Origin: Acanthaster planci
Taxonomy: Eukaryota > Echinodermata > Asteroidea > Valvatida > Acanthasteridae
Assembly (NCBI RefSeq): GCF_001949145.1
Contig: NW_019091368.1
Coordinates: 3,718,948-3,782,947, forward strand
Direction of reading: 5' to 3'
DNA length: 64,000 nucleotides
Shown: one piece after another, positions 1-37,800 of the stretch
Layout: each line of letters begins with the position of its first letter
Position numbering within the stretch: the stretch's first letter is position 1
The notes under the pieces: generated by a model
What the model was told of the DNA's origin: nothing
The model's input: the letters and a program-made list of their open reading frames with translations, nothing else
The model's database searches: none
Position numbers and translations under genes: made by a program

Positions 1-15
1 TTTTTTGACCCGCAG

Positions 16-26251
<26,236 letters not shown>

Positions 26252-29200
26252 CAGGGGTGGGGATTTTTGAATTCCATGCGCTGCATGCCTGATGTAATAT
26301 ACTCATTTGAACAGTTCTCGAATCTGATGGATGTGAAGGAATGTGAGCAGTCCACGCATCCGATGGGATGGCCCTCACATCCAATGGATCGCCTTTTATA
26401 ATGCAAATTTTTTTTTAAACATGAAGACTCGGAGAGTGTTGTTTTTGGCTGTCTAGAATTATGGAGGAGAGATGACTTCTTCACTCGCCACTACCTGCAC
26501 ATCTTCACGTCTACCTGCACGTCTTCTTGTGATTGACCATCCACGTCGGTGCGTACCGTCAAACACCATCTCTTGTTTTGATTTGTAATCTGAAAGAAGA
26601 ACACAATGCGCCACTACGCATGCAGTATTAAAATCTGTTGAGCATTTCCTTGACTACTTCTGCTGTTTACTGAGTGACGGATTAAAGTCAAACAGATTCA
26701 ACTTTCTCCCCGCTGTTCCTCCAGTCGTCATGGTTACTGCTTGTTAATCCTCCCCCCTCTCCACCAGCAACGAGGTATTTGATATCTCCAGCTTTCCCGT
26801 TCCAGGGACATGGCACCCTGCACAACCGAATGAGATAAGTTGACTAGGGGAATTATCCACCACATGGCATCTGCAGTACATTTTGAATTGTCAAATCTCT
26901 ACTCAATTGCTTGGGTTTTCATTATCATGAGTGCTGTGTGGTTTCAGCCCAACACAAGAAATGGATCTCGCCTGATGATGTCTTCTCTGCAAAAGGGTTC
27001 CTGTCTTGTAATGACCAGGGACACTGGCTTATTGTCAAAAAGTTGTTAATTTGAACTTGTAGCATGTTAGCACGTAAGAGTCAGGTACATTCCCCCACCT
27101 TTTTTCCACTAGAGGGATGGGATGTAGGGGGAGTGTGACATGACCCATCTGCTTTTTGTCAATGAGACTTTCAAGCAGTCTCCAAGAGAAAAACGTTTCC
27201 CAGTTTTGGGACAGTGTATCTCTTTTTTCTGGCCAGGGTCGTCATATGGCAATTTCATACCCTCCCCCTTCATTTAAGCTTGTCTAGCCATACCTCTGAC
27301 TTCTTCTGACAAAACCAATTAAAAAGTAGTGTTCACCACCTGAACATGTGAGTCAGTGACTCAGTTTGGATCAAGCCCACCCCTGACAGCATCACCAACA
27401 CCACCATCACCACTTCCACAGGTGTTGTACCCCAGAGATCAATCGCTTTCCTCTCTAGTACTGTCATTGCAGTTTGATGAGAATGACTGACTCTGATCAT
27501 GTATGGCACTCTAGCCTGTATCAGGCTTGTCCACAGTGGATGAACTGTTCTTGAATTTATCATGGGGGGGGCAGTAACCTTTCCTGCTTTCAGTTAGTAG
27601 AGCTAATCAAAAGTATGTTCCAAACTCTGATGGTTTCAGTTGGAATGTTATGCTTAAATTACACACTGGTGCCTGCATGCCGTGTTCATTCTACATTTTG
27701 GGGGGGGGGGAACTATACAGGAACTGTGACGATTTTTCTATGTGAAGAGCGAGGTATTTTTTTCACTATGATAACTGTAGCTGTACTTCTTCATATATCT
27801 ACTACTCCCTGTTGATACAATAACAGTAGAGGGCTCCCTCTGGTGGGTGTTACCATGGAAACGGCACCATCTTGCATCCTGGCCCTTCTGGTTTTGCACA
27901 GCTGGAAGAGATGGCAGTGTAGGGGATGTGAATTTGTCTGACCACAGCCATCTTTTCAGTTTCAAATTTTGGGGTTTTGATCTGTCTGTAGCGTACTAAA
28001 GTTGTAAGGGTGCCCTGTATTCTACAGCTGAGTTATGGACATGCAGTCTGTTTATGGCACGGCGGACCCGGCAACAGCGTCATGGTTACTGCGTAAGCAG
28101 TGGTAGCAGCTACACACACAACGGTAATGGGCGACAGGGCCTGGTGTCACATAGAATATTGCAGAAGCACTGTGCTGAACATAGGTCTGTATTATTATAT
28201 GAGAGTCAGCGCGCTACAGTGTGCATGGAGGTTTTTGTTGTCTTTCTTTTTATAACACGTTACCTCAGAAGCCGTATGCCTGCTGTATATTAGGAGGAGT
28301 ATAGTACTATTCAACAGAGATATCCTGTGCTTTGCAGCTCTGTGGCTTTGGGCCCAACCAATTCATGTACTTGACATTGAGAGATATAACAATTACATCA
28401 AGTGTCGTAGTCCTTTAGTGCTTCCTTAAGATCAAGTATACAGTAAACGTCTTCAGGATCTTCTCAAGAAGTACTCTGTGTTGAGCCACATGCATCAAAC
28501 CCGTCACCAAGCCACATCCGAGTCCAGTTGTTATGGCTGTGGCTTCGTCTCATCACCATATGTTGTGTCGGTATTGACAAATAAGGTATCGGTCAACTTT
28601 TTTTTTTCCCCCGACTGGTTCTTTGTAGTTGAGGCTTCTGGCAGTGTGTTTTCTGTCATCAATTTCATGTAGAATCAGCAATAACTAGAAATCTTTGGAG
28701 CTGATGTTACCCGAGTAAGTAAATTTGTGTTGAAGTGTCCCCCTTGCACATTAGGTTTGAATAGCTCGGCTTTGTTATCTGAAATTCTTTTCATCCATAC
28801 AATACCCACCCGCTTTCATACTGAATTAGTAATGAATTTGTTTCCTAGACAACTCATCTTGATGTGTCTTTGGTGGGGATGCTGCAGTGTTGACTTTGTC
28901 CCAGAATCTAGTGACTGAAAGTGACGCTGAACCTGTCTCCACATTCATGTGCAGTTATTGTCCACCGTCAATCCGCCGCTTTCATCCTGTTCTTTGTTCG
29001 TTCCCAGCTGCCTTGATCAAGTCAACCAACCCGTTGTGTTCTCACCCGATTGCTGCCAAAGCCAAACATGATTGAAAAAGATGGGTTGAATGGAGTTCCA
29101 AAACCTGTCTGGAAATTCATTTCAATAATTTTCAAGCTCACGAATTCAGTGTCCCTCACCCAAAGAGAAAATATCGATCTTCCAAGATCTCAAATATCAA

Positions 29201-30454
29201 TATCTTATTACAGTAAGCGGTGAATTTTTGTGAGAGGTTGACGTTTCTTTATTATAGGCTTGGAAATGTGCACGTCTTTGTTGTTTTTTTGTGCTTGCTT
29301 ATATCAGGTGTTTTTGCGGTTGAATAGATGAGATTTTCATATTTTCGTTGTTTGCAGTAGTACTGAACTGAACTTCAGTTCTATCATCTGAAACATTGCT
29401 TTTTTTCCGATAGGACCACTGTATCCCTTCACGTTAGAACCCAAATTTGAGAAAAAGGCTCTAAAATCATATTATGTGGAAAAATAAAATTCACCGTCTG
29501 TAGATGAGATTAGGTTTCTGGGTAAAATGTCTGTTTTGCTCCAAGTACCAGCAGGTCATCTTTGAAAGAAATCCAGGTTTTATTTTTATTGGGTGTGTGA
29601 CTGAAGGGCTCATTTGGTCTTCCGAATGAACCCAAAGAACATGTGACTATACAACTCAACTGATTGTGCCATAGTACACAGCGCTGTGTAAAATACAAAT
29701 GGAAATGGTTCAGTCAAAACACTCACTAATTGTTGCATTTTTATCTCTTCATTTTTACTTGTTAAAAACTTGTTAAGGTCACAAGATGTGTATTATGAGC
29801 TGGACTCAAAATGGTGTCATTTATAATTTCTTTCTGGTTCATTTAAATACAGGTTCTTGGAATTAAATGCCTGGTCAGCAGTTTTGGAATGTTGTAAAGT
29901 CACTAAGTGCCCAAAAGTTAAAACTAAATTACCTGTGTACAAATCAAGCAGTTTTATCCTCTGTGTTTTAACTTCACTGCAGGCTTCATATTAAAAAATG
30001 AACAGAGATATATTGTCTGTACTGTGGTCAAATATAAACGTATACGATTTAAAATCTTGTAATTGATTTGATGTTGCATATCCAAGGTCTGTATTTTTTA
30101 ATCATACACTTATGAATATTTAGGAACTGAATAGGAAGCCTTAAATATTGGAAAGGGCAGTCCCTGGACTGAGACCTGTGCTTCCAGTGTCCTGCCACTT
30201 TTCATTTCAATTTGTAAAGCTTTGTTTTCAGGAATTCATTTCTATAGTGTCCCCAAAAACTGCGCCCTCTAGTGTCGGCAACAGTGATTTTTAGCCTTTT
30301 TTTTTTTGCTAGGGGTGCTGGGACAGGCAAATGCCCTTCACAGAATTTTGTGAAGGATGTACAGGTGAAGCAAGGCCTTATGGGTAACTGCCAACCCCAT
30401 TTGGTACATGTACATTCCGTGACACAAGCAAATACTCGCCAAGTGTAACCAGGC

Positions 30455-30830
30455 AAAATGTAAGTCAAGTCACAAGTCATTTTTTTTGCGAGTCCAAGTC
30501 AAATCCCAAAGTCCTTTGGTTCAAACACAAGGCAAGTCACAGGTCTCTTTGCCCAAGTACAAGTCGTGTGGAATTTTACCCATCTGAAATATTCAAACAT
30601 GGTAAGGCATCTGCTGGACAATTTAGGAGTTTCAGACTATTAAACTTGATTTGCTTAATTAGCATACTTACACTTTATTGTTCACTTTCCACATGTACTA
30701 CAGTACTTCTGGCAAAAATGGCAGAGAGTCATTTTTCTCCACAATTCCAAAAGTCACGTCAAAGTCACATAAATAGCAACTTGTATTCGACTCGAGTCCA
30801 AGTCGCATGACTTGAATCAACATCTCTGCC
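30455..30830. repeat. AAGTC-rich interspersed repeat
   Basis: Frequent AAGTCAAGTC, AAGTCACAAGTC, CGAGTCCAAGTCAAAT, GGCAAGTCACAGGTC and CTCGAGTCCAAGTCGCATGA, ending GACTTGAATCAACATCTCTG. The outer parts are AAGTC-rich and the middle is unique A/T-rich sequence. Similar AAGTC-type repeats occur in many marine animal genomes, but I cannot name the family. Confidence 0.6.
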
Positions 30831-31754
30831 ATCTCGGCACCCTCAGTTTGTCAGGGCCTCTGGAGCTTCCACAATACACCGTTGGAAATAAATTGAGAGA
30901 GGTTACAGATTTGTGGAGCATCCATTTAATTTGGAGTTACCACATGTATTGCATGCTCGAGTTACTTGGCCCTGAAGGGGATGTGATTTTGTGTGTTTGT
31001 TGCTTTCAGAGCATGTTGGGTCTGTGAGAGCCCACACACATACATCATATGTGTTCCCCTCCATGTCACGTCAGTTTCAATTGGAATTTCTTGAATGTAT
31101 TTACATTGATGGTGATGAGCAAAAACAAAATGATTTCCTAGTTTTCAAAAATGAAGGCATGATCAAAAAATGTTCCTTCTGACTGTCTCACATCCAACTT
31201 CCTGCATTGTTTTGTGCGCGACTCCCTTCATACAGTGCCTGTCCATTCACGGTCAGGTTTTGTGTTTGTCTTTTGGTAGCCTTGTAAGTCCCACATCACA
31301 TGATGCACGTTCATAATTTAAATTGGCCACCAGAAGGGTGGTTCTGTTGGTACGTCACTCAGAAAGTTTCATGACAGGACGCTTGTGAATCCCGTCTGGA
31401 CCCTTTTTATGTTTTTGGCTCCTGCATACATATGTAAATACAAGAACCAAATACAGTATTTTTCAAAGACAGCAGACCATTTTCAACAAATCCCATCAAT
31501 TTCCCTAGAGTGACTCATCCAATTTCGCTATATAAGAATGTTTGTTTCACATTTTTGGTCGATCAACATTAACCAAATCCTACCAGTTTAAGATCTTTAT
31601 TTAATTGTAAGAAAGTACTTTTTTCTGACAAGTGTAATTCTTTGACAGACAAAGGCATTTATATATTATTTATTATAACCTAGATTTTATATAGTAGGCA
31701 ATATTGTGTAGAAGGTATTTACATATCCCTGTAATATATTCCATGGATTGTTTC

Positions 31755-31776
31755 AATAAAAATGACATGTAATAAA
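31755..31776 (+). terminator. Paired poly(A) signals for Cav1
   Basis: AATAAA at 31755-31760 and again at 31771-31776, followed by T/G-rich TTTAATTGTGTGTGATC, a plausible downstream element. Confidence 0.5.
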
Positions 31777-31790
31777 ACCTTTAATTGTGT

Positions 31791-34201
31791 GTGATCAAAT
31801 TTAACGAAGTTAAATTTACTCCCCTAATTGTGTGGCTCACGGACTTTTAGGGCCAATACTGATTTTTATTATTTTTTTCTCTTGCAGTGGTAATAAGAAT
31901 TTTGAGTTGCAAGACGTGTTTCTCCGATGCTGTTGATAGAAATACTAAACCTGACAAGACTCTGTAACTGGGGCGGGGCTAAACTCAAGGATGCATTCTT
32001 AGACTTGAGACGCGCATATTCATTGTGAACGTACAAACTGTGCACGAACATAGTGCCAACATGGTGAGTGGTTTCTAATTCCAGTTGCATTTCTGCAAAG
32101 CTTTTTTTCTTTTGGTCGCCACCAGAAAAGGCATATGCAAATGTCCTCCATTTTGGTGGTGTCCGAATGATTTGTCTGCAAGTTGGGAATCAGATTCTGC
32201 TTAGCGGCTGAAGCCCTTCCCACAGACACCCATGCTTACTCCAAGCCATAGCCAGTTGATTTGAACAAAACGTGAAGTCCAACCCCAGCCTCGATACCTG
32301 ATTGGTGCAATAATCCAAACTGGCCCGCGGAATGAAGCACAATAAATAACCTTTTTGTTTCCACTTACACATATGCAAGCCTATTATTAACTTTATTATG
32401 TCTTTGCTGGTATCTTAATACGACACTTGCCCAGGCTTATCAACAAAAAGTTGGCATATCGCATCCAACGTGAATAATTAACATATTCTACACCTGGCTA
32501 GGGAGCTCCAAAGTTTGAAAACAACAACCACTGTTCATGACCCCCTAAAACCATGGCATACTGGGGAAATAGGAAATGTTTGAGCAGTGGAGGGAATTTT
32601 GTGGTCACCGCTCTTCATCCTGAAAGTCCTCTTTGTGGCCTATCAACTCCGTTCCCGCCATCCGGAAGACACTCCATTGGCAATATACTTTATTACCCCC
32701 AGCAGACCAATATAATCACCTCCCACCAATACCATCTGTAAGAGATTACCAGACTATAAGTAGTGACTGCACGTTTACCAGCCTCCCCCCCAGCTCCACT
32801 GAGATCCAAAACAATATGGGCAAGATGCAATTAATTATTAAGTCAGACAGCAACTTGCGCAAGTGTACGGCACTTATGAAAAACGACCTCCAATCTTCTT
32901 AAGAAACATTTTTGAAATCCTCCTTACTGTCTCAGAGCAAGGCTTCAGACTTAATTATTTCAGACAGGTTTTCAGCAAAACTTCCCATACGTGACTCAAG
33001 CTCAGCAAGCCTTGATGCCAATTCATACTAAGTAACCTTGGATGTAAAACTGTGAAGTCAGATCAAAATACTAAGCGGCAAATTTGCTAAGCTTGAACAT
33101 ACATGTATTTCAAAGCAAGCAAATATCACTGTACATTTTACAGCATGTCAAGTTGCCTCCGCTTACAAGTTCATTCAAGTGTGAACCAGTCTTAGTGTCA
33201 GCCACACTTGCAGCATCAACCCACTGAACACAGCGCTTCCCTACAAGGAGCAATACCAGACAATGTTGCTCGTGTCTGTTTTGACAATCTTTATCAAGAA
33301 GGTGGCTCCATGTTCTGCAACACGAAAATCTACAACTTCGATGTCCAAGGATAAAATATCTTTTAGATCAGAGTATGGTACTGTCTTTATACATTTTGGA
33401 TTCCTCTCTCGTAATTTTGGTAAACATACTAGATTCTTTGGTTTTGTGTAATGTGTCTCGGTACATTATGTGCTCTATCACAGCAGACCCCCCCAAGACC
33501 CAACATTCCCATCCATCTAGGATATCCTGGATGCAGGATCAAAAGGTGTGTGGCATAAACTGGATGTCCGTTCCGAAGGTACATGACAATGTGAGGACAT
33601 CCTGGGTGCAAGATTTCAGGGCGTGTGATATGAAAGGTCCACAGACTTTCTTTGAATGCCTTGAGCTGGGAGTTACCAATATTGGTGCCGAGGAACAAGG
33701 CAGAGAAAGAAAACAGCTGGAATGCTGACGAGAAAAGGCACTAGAATTGTTACGTGAACACTAATTCAAAAGAGACATTCTCCAGGAGGAAAAATTCAAC
33801 AAGATGCTTTATCTAGACGACAGGCAAGCTGCTCTCAACGCACCAGAAATTCACGTCTTCAGGGCAAGATACAGGTGTGTGTTAATATATTCATTCTAAT
33901 AAATAAACACCCACAACTGTTTTTAACTGTATTTCAGAGACAATACTGAACAACCAAGGCTCATGATTGGTTGTAATGAAACCAACAAGATTCCTTAAAA
34001 GTCAACTGTGCCTCCAACTTCACTTCAAGCTTGACTACGTTTGTTGGCCTTGTGAATGCTGAAATCAACTGCATTCCAGAGTTGGCTCTGTCTTGTGAGA
34101 TTGGATGCTCCTGCAGCCAGAGTATGGCACTCGCATCGATTCAGAGAATCCAGAATTTGGGAGTTGAGAGTTAAACCAAGAACAGACCCGAGGGTCAAGG
34201 T
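31791..34201 (-). other. Intergenic and probable SAMTOR 3' UTR
   Basis: No coding exon seen. Minus-strand AATAAA candidates lie at about 32384-32390 and 31863-31868 (TTTATT on the plus strand). If the latter is used, the two convergent transcripts would end within about 100 bp of each other. A loose tandem pair of CATCCTGG-type blocks occurs at 33520-33620. Confidence 0.4.
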
Positions 34202-34837
34202 TCAATGGGTGTCTCGCCACCATTCCTCAGAGCTGTCTTCATAGATCACCACCTCCTCCCCTTTGTCATCCTCGGATGATGTGTCATTCTCTGTGCCACC
34301 GGGCAGCTCCAAGAACCCCTCTGAGATGATGCGTTCCTCCTCCTCGCTCCGCGGGAAGCTCTCGACAAAGACGCTCTCCTCTAGGTCCTCGTTGAAGTCC
34401 TGGGGAATGTACAGCAGGTCTGGCCCGGCCCCACTGGCATCCAGGCCCGAGAGCTCCAGCGACACCTTGCGGAAGGCCATGTAGTGCAGGTGGGTGTCCT
34501 TGACGTAGAGCCAGCGCCGGAAGCCCAGGCTCTCCAGCGCCTTCCGCCAGCTCTTGACCATGGCCGCATTGCGGTTCTGGTGGGAGGAGTCGGGCGTGAT
34601 GATCAGCAGCAGGCCATGAAGCTGCAGGAGCTGGTGGGCCTTCTGGCAGCAGATCCAGCGCTGGTAGGGGGACGGGAAGTAGGAAAGCAGGAGGGAGAAG
34701 ACCACCACGTGAAACGTCTCCCGCGGGAGCACCTCCACAGGGCTCTTCAACGTTCTCAGGTATGTGTCCACGGTGTCCGGGGCACATTCCAAGGACGGCT
34801 GGAGTTGTAAATTCAGGAAGTCGCACTTGTGCACACT
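34202..34837 (-). CDS. SAMTOR: SAMTOR last exon: C-terminal half of Rossmann domain and tail
   Basis: 211 codons plus stop, acceptor TTGTCTTGTCCAG, phase 0. It begins SVHKCDFLNLQLQ and contains FHVVVFSLLLSYFPSPYQRW, LLIITPDSSHQN and LLYIPQDFNED, all matching human SAMTOR. The last roughly 50 residues are Glu/Asp/Ser-rich (SEEEERIISEGFLELPGG...) and less conserved. High GC compared with its introns. Confidence 0.96.
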   Translation of the reverse strand, partial: SVHKCDFLNLQLQPSLECAPDTVDTYLRTLKSPVEVLPRETFHVVVFSLLLSYFPSPYQRWICCQKAHQLLQLHGLLLIITPDSSHQNRNAAMVKSWRKALESLGFRRWLYVKDTHLHYMAFRKVSLELSGLDASGAGPDLLYIPQDFNEDLEESVFVESFPRSEEEERIISEGFLELPGGTENDTSSEDDKGEEVVIYEDSSEEWWRDTH

Positions 34838-37800
34838 CTGGACAAGACAACAATCAAATTTGCATAAGTGTCAATGGAAGCTGTTGCGCACGAAAATGTG
34901 CAGAAGTTGTTAATAAATAGTTGGAGAGGGGACAGTCTTGGAGTAGAGTATCTCTTTACTCAGATTGGTCTTCAGATGCTGGTGTGACTTTTTTTTCACA
35001 TTGGGGACTATACAATGTGTAAGAAACTTGACTGTATTTACAGGGAGCTACTTTTATCTTGTTCCCTGAATCCATTATATGCAATGTAATCTGTTAAATA
35101 GGGTGGTGCCAGACTTTTGGGGGTTCCAAACCTCACTTCCAGTTTCTTAAATGCGGCTTAAAACATTCAGATACAATTTATCCCAAATTTTTAAACTCTT
35201 TAAAACAAAACCTAGCATGAATTTGTAGGAATTTCTATTTCGTTGCTATTATATTTACTCTCAGGTTTCCAAAATGACCAGTTTGACCTCACTTTCATTT
35301 CAAGATGGCTGACACACGAATAGAGTCTATTTCAGATGTAGTTATTCTGCCTTACTCATTCCCAAACACTTGGCTGAGTATACATGGGACACATTGCTGC
35401 ATCTCCTGCATGACCAATTCTGATTCAGTTTTGCTTACATCGACTGCTGGCGAGATGTCAATGCCTACGGAAAGAAACTCCTCGTACTGAATGAATGGGT
35501 TGAAGCAGGAGCCTACGTCGAGGAGTCTCAGTGGACCGGGCACGGGCAAGGATCTGTGGTCAGAAGGCAACAGGACGAGGAGTTCAAATGTTACTCCATT
35601 ACAGAACGGTCAACACACTTGGGGTCTTGGCTGTGGAGAATGGAGACCATGCGTGTGTTCTCCACTAGTTGTGGGGAAGACCAAAACTGTTGTGGGGACT
35701 CATTAATGGCTGTGTGAGCCCCAAGCTGGACCAAGAGAGAGGGTACCATTTTCCTAGCAACAGAGGCTCCTTTGGTCAGAACTGCACCTTGCTGGCTCAC
35801 GAACGACTATGAAATACATGCATTCAGATCGCATCACTACCAGCAAAATGAACACTCCCGACCAACCTGGCTCTGTTCAACCGATGAGGGCGTGCTTCTG
35901 CTCAAGGCAGACAGCACGTCGAAAATTTCCCAACAATGGAAATCTACCATAATGTCCGTCAGACGGCACATCTACACATGTGCCCTAAATTGTCTACCAC
36001 TGAATGTCCTCCATCCTAAAACTTTTCTGGCAAGAACCCTAATGGATTTAGATGTCATTTTTAACTACTGACCTTCACCAGACCATGGAACCCATTGTCC
36101 CCCACAATTCTAAAGTGACAGGTTACAACTGGGTTTCCATGCACGAGTACAGATGTAATATAACGAGCACTATGTACCAGGTGCTGTGCCATTTTTTTTC
36201 GTGTCCCTGTCACATCTGACATACGATTTGTAAGTTCAGAACACATTTTGTAGTTTCCACGAGTTATTTATTAATGCAAAGTAACTGCCAGAGAAATCGT
36301 AACAGTTTGAAATCAATTCCAGTGACATTTCCATGTCAAATAACAAAGGTCAGATGTAACAGGGACACAAAAATGTCACACTATTGGACCCCTAATTTTT
36401 GGAATTACCCGTTTCCAAACCCACCTTGGCTTTCAAAACATTCTGTTCATAGTTCTTCAAACTTCCTTCACCTCTCTGTTGCTTTTACCCCCATAATTTG
36501 ATGATAAACTGAGCTGACAGTCATTCAAGGTATTTTAACTAAAATTCCAAAACTAAGCTCCTCACTGGCATTGTCAAATGTAAGTGAGATGCTATTGAGG
36601 GTTTGCGTGGCTGCCATCTTACAGGTCAGTGATTTTGTTCCACGGGGTATGCACAAAGGAGGTTTCCCCGTGGAACAAAGGAACTGGCCTGCAAGATGGC
36701 TCCCACGCAAAGCCTCTATAGCTACATCAATTCCAAGGATGGTGATGACATGACTTTCAAACAGCACTCACATTGTGTTGTACTGATTGGATGAAACAGG
36801 AAGTGGTATACTGTAATCACAGTCGCCCGACCCGCCGACCACATTGCCATTCACGGAATTGGTGAGGTCACATCGCGAGGTCAGAGGTTGGGGCTCAGCC
36901 TGCTGGTGCTGTCTCCGCCTTTTGTCTTTGGCAAAGGCTTTGTTCATACCTGTCATTTAGGATGGGAGGGGGGGGTTACCGTGACGTGTGCTTCACAAGC
37001 GCCACAATGACAAGTGCACATTTTCAGTTCACGGGCTGCATGTGTTGTCGTGTATCCAAAGTTGTGGCTGTTGTGGCAAATGGACTTGTTACAAAAGGAG
37101 TGGAAGGGGGGAGAAGCTTTCCTTTCTCTGGCAAATGCTGGACCTTGGTAGAGAATTTGGTTCGAGTGTTGTTACCTGTGTTTAACTCTGTCCATATTCT
37201 GTATAATGGAAAACTTCACTGTATATAAAGAAGCATTTCCACAGACCATAAAATGAACCCTAAATCACAATTTCTTTTTCTTAGAACAAGTTGAAGCTTA
37301 AACAATCGAGCCATCATAAAAACAGACAGACAGGCAAAAAAACCCAATTTAGGTTAACTTTCCTTTTTTCATTTTATAAATGACAACAGCCTGGACTCCA
37401 CATCTATAACATCATCACATTTGAAGAAGCTGGACACATTTCAAAAAAATGTTCTGGACTCGGGGGGAAAAAACAAAATTCTGCCGTACCTCCACGAAAG
37501 AAGTAATCCCTGCAGGCCCGATGGCACCACTTGATGCGGTCGTCAGGGTGCTTGGTGGACCAATGCTCGGTGGCCAAATGCTGCATGGCAAAGGCGTACT
37601 CATCCAAGCTTGCCTCATCCTCGCAGTGTTCCAACCAGATTCGTTCATAGTCGCCGTCCGCTGCAAGGGGAGAAGAAAGGACATCATACATCACTGTGGA
37701 TGTGCATCTTCTCTGGTCTTCAGGCGTCGAGTCATAGTAAGCCGTGTCCAGTACCTGATGCAATCTGCTCCGTGCAGAAGCACCCCCTCATTGGCAAAGA

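Larger units (their letters stand above)
26252..31790 (+). other. Probable Cav1 3' untranslated region
   Basis: 5.5 kb without recognisable exons follows the channel stop. Two AATAAA hexamers, at 31755-31760 and 31771-31776, in an A/T-rich setting are the best candidate poly(A) signals. An earlier AATAAA at about 29484 could give a shorter form. The segment includes an AAGTC-rich repeat at 30455-30830. The end is inferred, not shown. Confidence 0.5.

Noticed and set aside
34284-34853. 189-codon minus-strand frame overlapping the last SAMTOR exon
   Set aside because: Alternative-frame shadow of the exon; Pro/Gly/Ala-rich composition reflects the high GC.
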